Shown: piece by piece, positions 58,708 to 64,000 of the stretch
How the letters are laid out: each line of letters starts with the position of its first letter
How positions within the stretch are numbered: position 1 is the stretch's first letter
NCBI GenBank assembly: GCA_002221725.1
Contig: NJFT01000019.1
Location: 1 to 64,000 of the forward strand
Source: Scedosporium boydii
Taxonomy: Eukaryota; Ascomycota; Sordariomycetes; Microascales; Microascaceae
Direction: 5' to 3'
Length of the DNA: 64,000 bases
Position numbers and translations under genes: made by a program
Notes under the pieces: model-generated
The model's input: only the letters and a program-made list of their open reading frames with translations
What the model was told of the DNA's origin: nothing
Database searches by the model: none

Positions 58708-59668
58708 ATGTTCCGTTCACTCCTCCTCCTCGCCCTCACCCAGGGCATCTTCGCCCTGCCCGCCGCAGAGCCCAGCTGCCCCATTGTCTTCGACGGCCGC
58801 GTCCCCAAGGATGCCTCCCTGACAGACTTCGACGCTAACAACGGCGGCGGCTGGATGCCCTTCAACCCGGGCTACGTCAAGGGCGAGACCCTGAAGTGGA
58901 GCGAGATCATCAAGCTCCCCGAAGTCGCCGAGGCTTCCCGCTTTGACTCAGACTCGGGCACGGTTCCTCTCGAGGTCACTCTGTCCGACAAGTCTATCTT
59001 CATGACCCAGAACGGGTTCCGCCGTGCCGGGCTCCAGTTCCTCAAGGATAGTAATGAGGGGAGCCCTGCGTCCAAGGGAAAGAAGACGATTCACTTTAGC
59101 TTGAGGACGGATCCGCAGAGGGCTTTGAATCTTACCCATGAGTATATTCTCGTGTGGCATGAGACGGCGGCGTATGATGCGAACCAATTTAATTTCCAGA
59201 CTGGAACTATCTTGGGCCAGACTGGGCTGCCGCGTGATACGTATAAGTTGTTGGATAGGAATAATAAGCAGCTTTGGTCGACTCCTATCAAGAGCGATAC
59301 TTGGCAGAACTTTGGCATTACCGTTGACTACACCGGAAAGTAAGGACCCCCTTTTCCTCTTTTTTTCTCGTCTTGCCGACCGTGCGGAATCGTATGAAGA
59401 GAGCAGAAGCAAATAGAGACTAACACGAAAGAAAAGCACACTCCAAGTATGGTACTCTGAAGGCGACAAGGAACTCGCCAAGGCAACCGACCCCATCAAC
59501 AACAATAACGCCGGCGAAGGCCAGTACCAGGTCGGCATGCTCAAGAAGCCCACCGGAACCAGCGACGTCGTCAACTCGGGTTACCAGGAGAGCGGTCTGA
59601 ACGAGGGTCTCATCTACGGCGGTATCTTCATCGAGGATAGTAGTGCCGACACCTGCGTCTCGAAATAG
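58708..59668 (+). CDS. Secreted glycoside hydrolase family 131 (beta-glucanase)
   Basis: Extracellular beta-glucanase of the fungal GH131 family, acting on beta-1,3/1,6- and 1,4-glucans. Two exons, 58708-59339 and 59437-59668, total 864 nt, 287 aa; the join completes a codon (YTG|NTLQVWYSEGDK). Signal peptide at about residues 1-17 (MFRSLLLLALTQGIFA), mature start LPAAEPSCPIVFDGRVPKDA. Family-typical segments: FDANNGGGWMPFNPGYVKGE, NLTHEYILVWHETAAYDANQ, FNFQTGTILGQTGLPRD and, in exon 2, NEGLIYGGIFIEDSS. An N-glycosylation site is seen at NLT. No carbohydrate-binding module or membrane anchor is visible, so it is a single-domain secreted enzyme. The start was chosen for the signal peptide. Convergent with the transporter gene. 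Confidence 0.85.
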
Positions 59669-60147
59669 AGTCCATCTTTTCGGTGGGATTGATGAGAAGG
59701 TGTTGGAAAGATGGGAGTAGCATGGAGACAGCAACAGTATAGACGGTGAAACTAGTCGCGCTCTGTAAATAGAAGAAATATATGCGCCGTGTTTGTTCCC
59801 CAATGAACACAAGAGTTATGCATGTTCCGGCATCAATGTGATCTCTTTTTCAATTCAATTATTCTTTCCCAACTTGCCACCCGCCTTCGCAGCAAGCGAG
59901 CCCCTCGCAGGCAAGGCAGACCGGAGCCTCTGCCAGAGTGGGTTGTCTATATATAGGTATAGATGTGAACATGCGGATATACATGGCGATGTGTAACCAT
60001 TGGGTATACAAATACAAAGATCCGACATCGTCGTCCACGGCCGGCTTCTTTCCAAGTTGACCACGGACGAAAAAGCCGGACAACAAATATACAAGATTTA
60101 TTCACCTTCTCCTACTCTTTTCGCTTCAGAGTACGCATTATACGCTT
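59669..60147. other. Convergent 3' intergenic, GH131 / transporter
   Basis: About 480 bases with no supported gene. Confidence 0.5.
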
Positions 60148-62189
60148 CTATAGCCTGTGTTCCCGATGCGCACCGTCGGAACTATTCGCCGGCGACGCCG
60201 TCCTCACGTCGAGGTGATGATGATCCCCGCCATGTCGAAGCAGCCCGGCGTCCTCGGAATTCTCGTCGGTTTCGATATCGCTAGCGCTATGAGGCGATGT
60301 CGACACGGATCCTTCGAGAATGTGGTGCTGCTTATGGACTTCGGCCTGCGCCTCGCGACGCATCTTTTGAATCTTGAACCAGTTGTAGGCGAAAATGGCG
60401 ACCATGGTGGTTAGCAAGCCAACAAAGTTAACGGGCGTAAGTCTGTCCTCGAAGACGAGGGCCGCAGCCGAGATGGTGACGACCTCCTTAAAGATGCCGG
60501 CAATGGAGAGCGTGACGACGGAGGTGCGCTTCAGCAGAGCGAATTCGGACGCCGTCATGAGGAAGGCGATACAGCCCGGGAAGAGCAGGAAAGCCGGGGT
60601 CATGAAAGTTCCCCACTCGCCCTGAAGCGTGACGACGCCTTCGATGAGAGGGATGAAGCCCTCTACCATGAAGCCGAGCAAGAAGAGAGAGGCGAACATG
60701 ACGGGGGCGAGGTAGAAGATGCTGGAGAATGGGTTGGAGGTGGCGGGGTTGCGGAGTAGTAGGATCTGGGTGAGGGCCCAGCGGAAACCGGAGAAGAAGG
60801 CTGCCGAGATGATGAGGATGAAGCCACCGAGGTGGAACTTGACTTCGCCGAAGACCATCATGACAACGCCGATGGTCATGACGGCGATAATGGTAACGAG
60901 TCTGAGGGTCGGGGTTTCGAGTCTGAAGATGAACGCAAAGAGAAGAACGAATGCGAGAGCAGAAGATTTACACATAGCTAAAGCGCTGTCAGCATGCCGA
61001 AAGACGAGAAGACACCGCCCGGTAAAGGCCTGACTAGGTGAATAAGAAGTAGAGTAGGCAGCATCAGACGGGAGAGGAATGACTCTTTGGAACTCTGCCC
61101 TCATCACCGGAAGAATCATCACATACTGTAAAATGTTAAGGTGATAAACTTCAGAGAAGTATTCCCGAGGCCGATGTCCAGTCCAGTGGCAGCGCCGCAG
61201 GGGGCAATTCTGGTAAGATAATACCATTTGGTCATTATGGGTTGCCTAGGTTCAGACTCATGCCTCGATCGACCCATGTCCGAGCCAAGGTGATTCTGGG
61301 GTCGAAGAGAAGGTACGAAATATAACACAAGAGATGCAAGTCCGAACTGTATGAGCATGTGTGCTGCTGTGGTGAACAAAGGAAACTGGAAATTGAGGCG
61401 ATCTTGATCGAACATCCATTTGTTATACTGATTGAAGCAGATGGGGTTAGATCCACCTTCGTAAGGGCGTTTGCTAAAAAAAAAAAAGCGTGCAACGAGC
61501 CCGGTAGGCATCTCGAGATTGACCTTAAAGGGGGGAAAACGTACCAGAGATATACTCAGGGAACATGTATACCAGAGAGCAATTAACGCGACATTAATGA
61601 GCGACGACCGAACCACGCTCTGGTCCGCTTCCTTCTTCTCTTCCTCGCTGATCTTCTCGGGCGCAACTCTCTGGTCCAGCAGAGTATTCCGCCTCTTCCT
61701 CCACTTCCGCCGGTCCCGTTCCCTCTTCGTGAGGCCCGTCTCCTCGTCGTCGTGGAGGTCCTCGTCCGAGACGCTGCCGTCGCTAAACTCGCCCAGTCCG
61801 ATTGAGTCGCCGTCTTTGCCTTCCTCGAAGATCTTGGGCTCGTCTTGCAGGGTGTTGGACTGAGACTGAGAGCGGGCACGGGTGGCTCGGAAAGGAGAAA
61901 CCCCGTTCAGCAAGCTGCTCCGTCTCCGCCTGTGGCCGGCCGGAATGGAATCCATTTCGATATCCTGGGGACCTGTCGAGCTCGCCTGACCACCAGACGT
62001 CGCCGCTGAGGTATGGAAGTGGGTGGTGTGGTTGTTGCGGTGGTGGTTTGTCGAAGAGGACAAGTACGACGGGACGGCAGCGGTCGTTAGTGAGGAAGAG
62101 GATGTCGCGTGGCCGGATCCGCGGTCATCGATAAGGAGTTCGTCAAGGTTCGACAGAGAAGGGAAGGGAGGAGGACTTGTGGGTGGCAT
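60148..62189 (-). CDS. SLC35C2/TPT-family nucleotide-sugar-type transporter
   Basis: Multi-pass Golgi/secretory membrane transporter of the drug/metabolite (triose-phosphate translocator) superfamily, related to SLC35C2 and yeast Ymd8. Three exons: 61545-62189, 61127-61427 and 60148-60977, total 1776 nt, 591 aa. Joins: SISL|YNKWMFD and TFYT|MCKSSALAFVLLF, the latter restoring the family YTMxKSS motif. An N-terminal ~185 residues of disordered Ser/Arg/Asp sequence precede about ten helices, starting INVALIALWYTCSLSISL, then FPLFTTAAHMLIQFGLASLV, GGFILIISAAFFSGFRWALT, TTMVAIFAYNWFKI. The cytosolic tail is acidic and His-rich. An in-frame ATG at 62426 would extend the N-terminus by 79 residues; I prefer 62189. 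Substrate is not known. Confidence 0.8.
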
Positions 62190-64000
62190 GGTCTTCTTCT
62201 TAAGTTTCCTGTTCCAACCGACGAAGGTGTGGAGACAACTGAGGCAGCCGTTCGGAAGAAGGAAATAATCGACTGGGGAAGGGGGTACGAAGTTGGTTGT
62301 AGATTGACGCGAATTGCTTTTGAGCGACCCTCGTCCGGGGGCGTTCCTGTGTGTGGTCTTCACGGCTTTGGCTTCTCTGGGGGGGTAGGGGCTCTGGGTA
62401 ATTCCAGCAAGAAACCATTTTCTCAACAGACCCCTGCACCTGCACTACCTCTTCATAGGGGCCCAAAGCTGGCCTCTGTCCTCTCCGGAATCACATTGAT
62501 CCTCTTCCATAGTGTCATTTGGCCCTGGGCGCCGAGCTGCAGGTACAATTAAGGTACAAAATACCCTTCATCTGCAATGGGTGAGTTTAGCAGCAAAGAG
62601 AAAAAAAATACCAGAGTCTATCCGAAGTATCCGCGGGGTACCATTTTGGCAGTGCTAATGTCCGTGGTATCCGCTTCGCGACTTTAACGCTGGAAGGGGG
62701 CCTTGGCGAAGGCTATGGTTCGCTGGATTTAATTCGCTGGAGTTTAACTAACATTGGCTCAACTGTGAGATGTGGTCGCAGAGTCCCCAGCGCCCAAGTA
62801 CGGGTACCCCCCTTGACCAGACAGGTACCAGCCGGTCTTGGCTTCGTGCCAGTTTCGACGTAACCCTCCACTCCCTCCAGTAGCTGTAACTAGCACCATG
62901 CGCATGGTTAGAGTGCTGGACAGAGGCTCTCATGACCCACCAGACGCCATCGATCAATTGAATATCAATGTGGTCTCTGGTCAGCAGGCCTCCCGACACA
63001 CTGGCGGTGAGCTAAGCGATCATGTATTATTTTTCCTTCTTTTCCCTGATCGACGGATCAATTCGACATACAGAGTACAGAGCATGGTATCAAAGGTCTG
63101 GCTGTATTACTTGTAGCAGTTGCCTTCGACTCTCATCGTGATGCACTGCTGTCTCAAGCATGGCCCGTTCCAGATCGACGGAGATCTTGGTGTGGAGGAG
63201 TTTTGAATTACAGCTTTGAGAGGTTGCAATTGCTACCACCCGTTGGTCATCGACTGTGCTCATACTCTGTGCTTGTGAACCACCAAAAAGTAAACTCTTC
63301 CGAAGTAGTTCAACGGGGAGGGTATGGTTCAATGTTGGTAATGATTTGCATCTGGATAGCAGTTCTTCCGTGCCGAGGATCTCTGCACTTCATGTCCAAT
63401 TCCTGTCCGCACTTCATTGTTTAGATCTATGGTTTAATGTTGCCGAAGTTACTCTCCTCTCCACGTGCTCGCTTGCGATACCTGTGCCCTCCCGCGACAG
63501 GCGGTGCCGAGGTGACTGATCATCTTGGTCCATATTAAACTAATCTAGTATACTTCGTACTTAGATCGATGTTTGCTGACCAACTTTACGTCTATTTGAC
63601 GTTGATTTGAACGAGATCATTGTGACGATGATAATGTCCGTCTCCGATGAGGATGCTGCACGACTGTCGTACACATGTTAGACGAAGTATGTCCAGCTGA
63701 TGAGCGAGGGCTTTAATCAGATCACGCTACCTTCCGATCCCAACCGTGCTATAAGGTTAAAACAATCGAGAGCAGAATAAACACTAATGACGCTAGATCC
63801 GATCTGATGGGAAGTGCATATCCTACCCTAATGATGCGCCTGAGACGTCCTGGGCAGCCACGCCCTCCAACCGATTCCCAACCTCGTTCAAGGACCAGGC
63901 GGACGGACTAGCGCTATGAACGCCTCAATCCTCCAAATGACTTTGCTTCTTATCCTAGAATGAGCGGTGGGCTCTTGCTCCTCGTCATGTGGCAGAAAAA
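62190..64000. other. Intergenic / right edge, no supported gene
   Basis: About 1.8 kb. It contains the motif TACTTCGTAC at 63551-63560 and a variant ACGAAGTA at 63682-63689. Short frames show no recognisable features. A gene might begin beyond the window. Confidence 0.5.

Noticed and set aside
62190..62426. 79-residue N-terminal extension of the transporter
   Set aside because: In-frame but rich in Arg/Pro with a hydrophobic patch unlike the family; the 62189 ATG is a more usual start.

Overview
This is nuclear DNA from a filamentous ascomycete (Pezizomycotina, probably Sordariomycetes; the class is inferred from overall protein character and is not certain). The evidence is many short spliceosomal introns (about 53-315 nt, mostly 53-100) with GT..AG ends and CTAAC-type branch points, monocistronic genes on both strands, long pyrimidine-rich leaders and a purely fungal gene set. 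I reassembled exons by hand from reading frame, splice consensus and continuity of conserved motifs. In every spliced model the summed exon length is a multiple of three.

Left part (1-24 kb): about 3 kb without a clear gene, then MPC1 (mitochondrial pyruvate carrier, minus), an orphan Cys/His-rich protein (minus), cullin-3 (minus), ZIM17/HEP1 (mitochondrial Hsp70 escort, plus), the giant nucleolar protein UTP20 (minus), a DRN1/CWF19L1-like RNA-processing protein (plus) and an ERJ5-like ER membrane J-protein (plus). UTP20 and the DRN1-like gene are divergent from a roughly 400 bp shared promoter.

Middle part (24-46 kb): a Gln-rich orphan, proteasome subunit alpha-7 (coding exon 1 is just the ATG), POL5/MYBBP1A-like rDNA/ribosome-biogenesis protein, and an MNN2-type Golgi mannosyltransferase. 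About 8 kb of gene-poor sequence follows, then the cell-cycle phosphatase CDC25. CDC25 has an unusual leader: a 5'UTR intron and a single short upstream ORF.

Right part (46-64 kb): a PRA1/Yip3-family protein closely followed by an acidic/basic low-complexity orphan, an RS-rich single-TM orphan (minus), an 844-aa protein with a Zn(II)2Cys6 cluster placed well inside the chain and diverged internal repeats, a secreted GH131 glucanase, and an SLC35C2/TPT-family nucleotide-sugar-type transporter (minus).

Most genes are single-copy housekeeping genes (mitochondrial import, ribosome biogenesis, protein degradation, secretory pathway, cell cycle), so the window reads as a core chromosomal arm region. 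I see no transposon, CRISPR, rRNA or convincing tRNA, and no biosynthetic cluster. The most unusual signals are regulatory or structural: the CDC25 leader, a recurring TACTTCGTAC-type motif in intergenic DNA, AAAAATTT elements before both nucleolar genes, and the repeat-bearing zinc-cluster protein.
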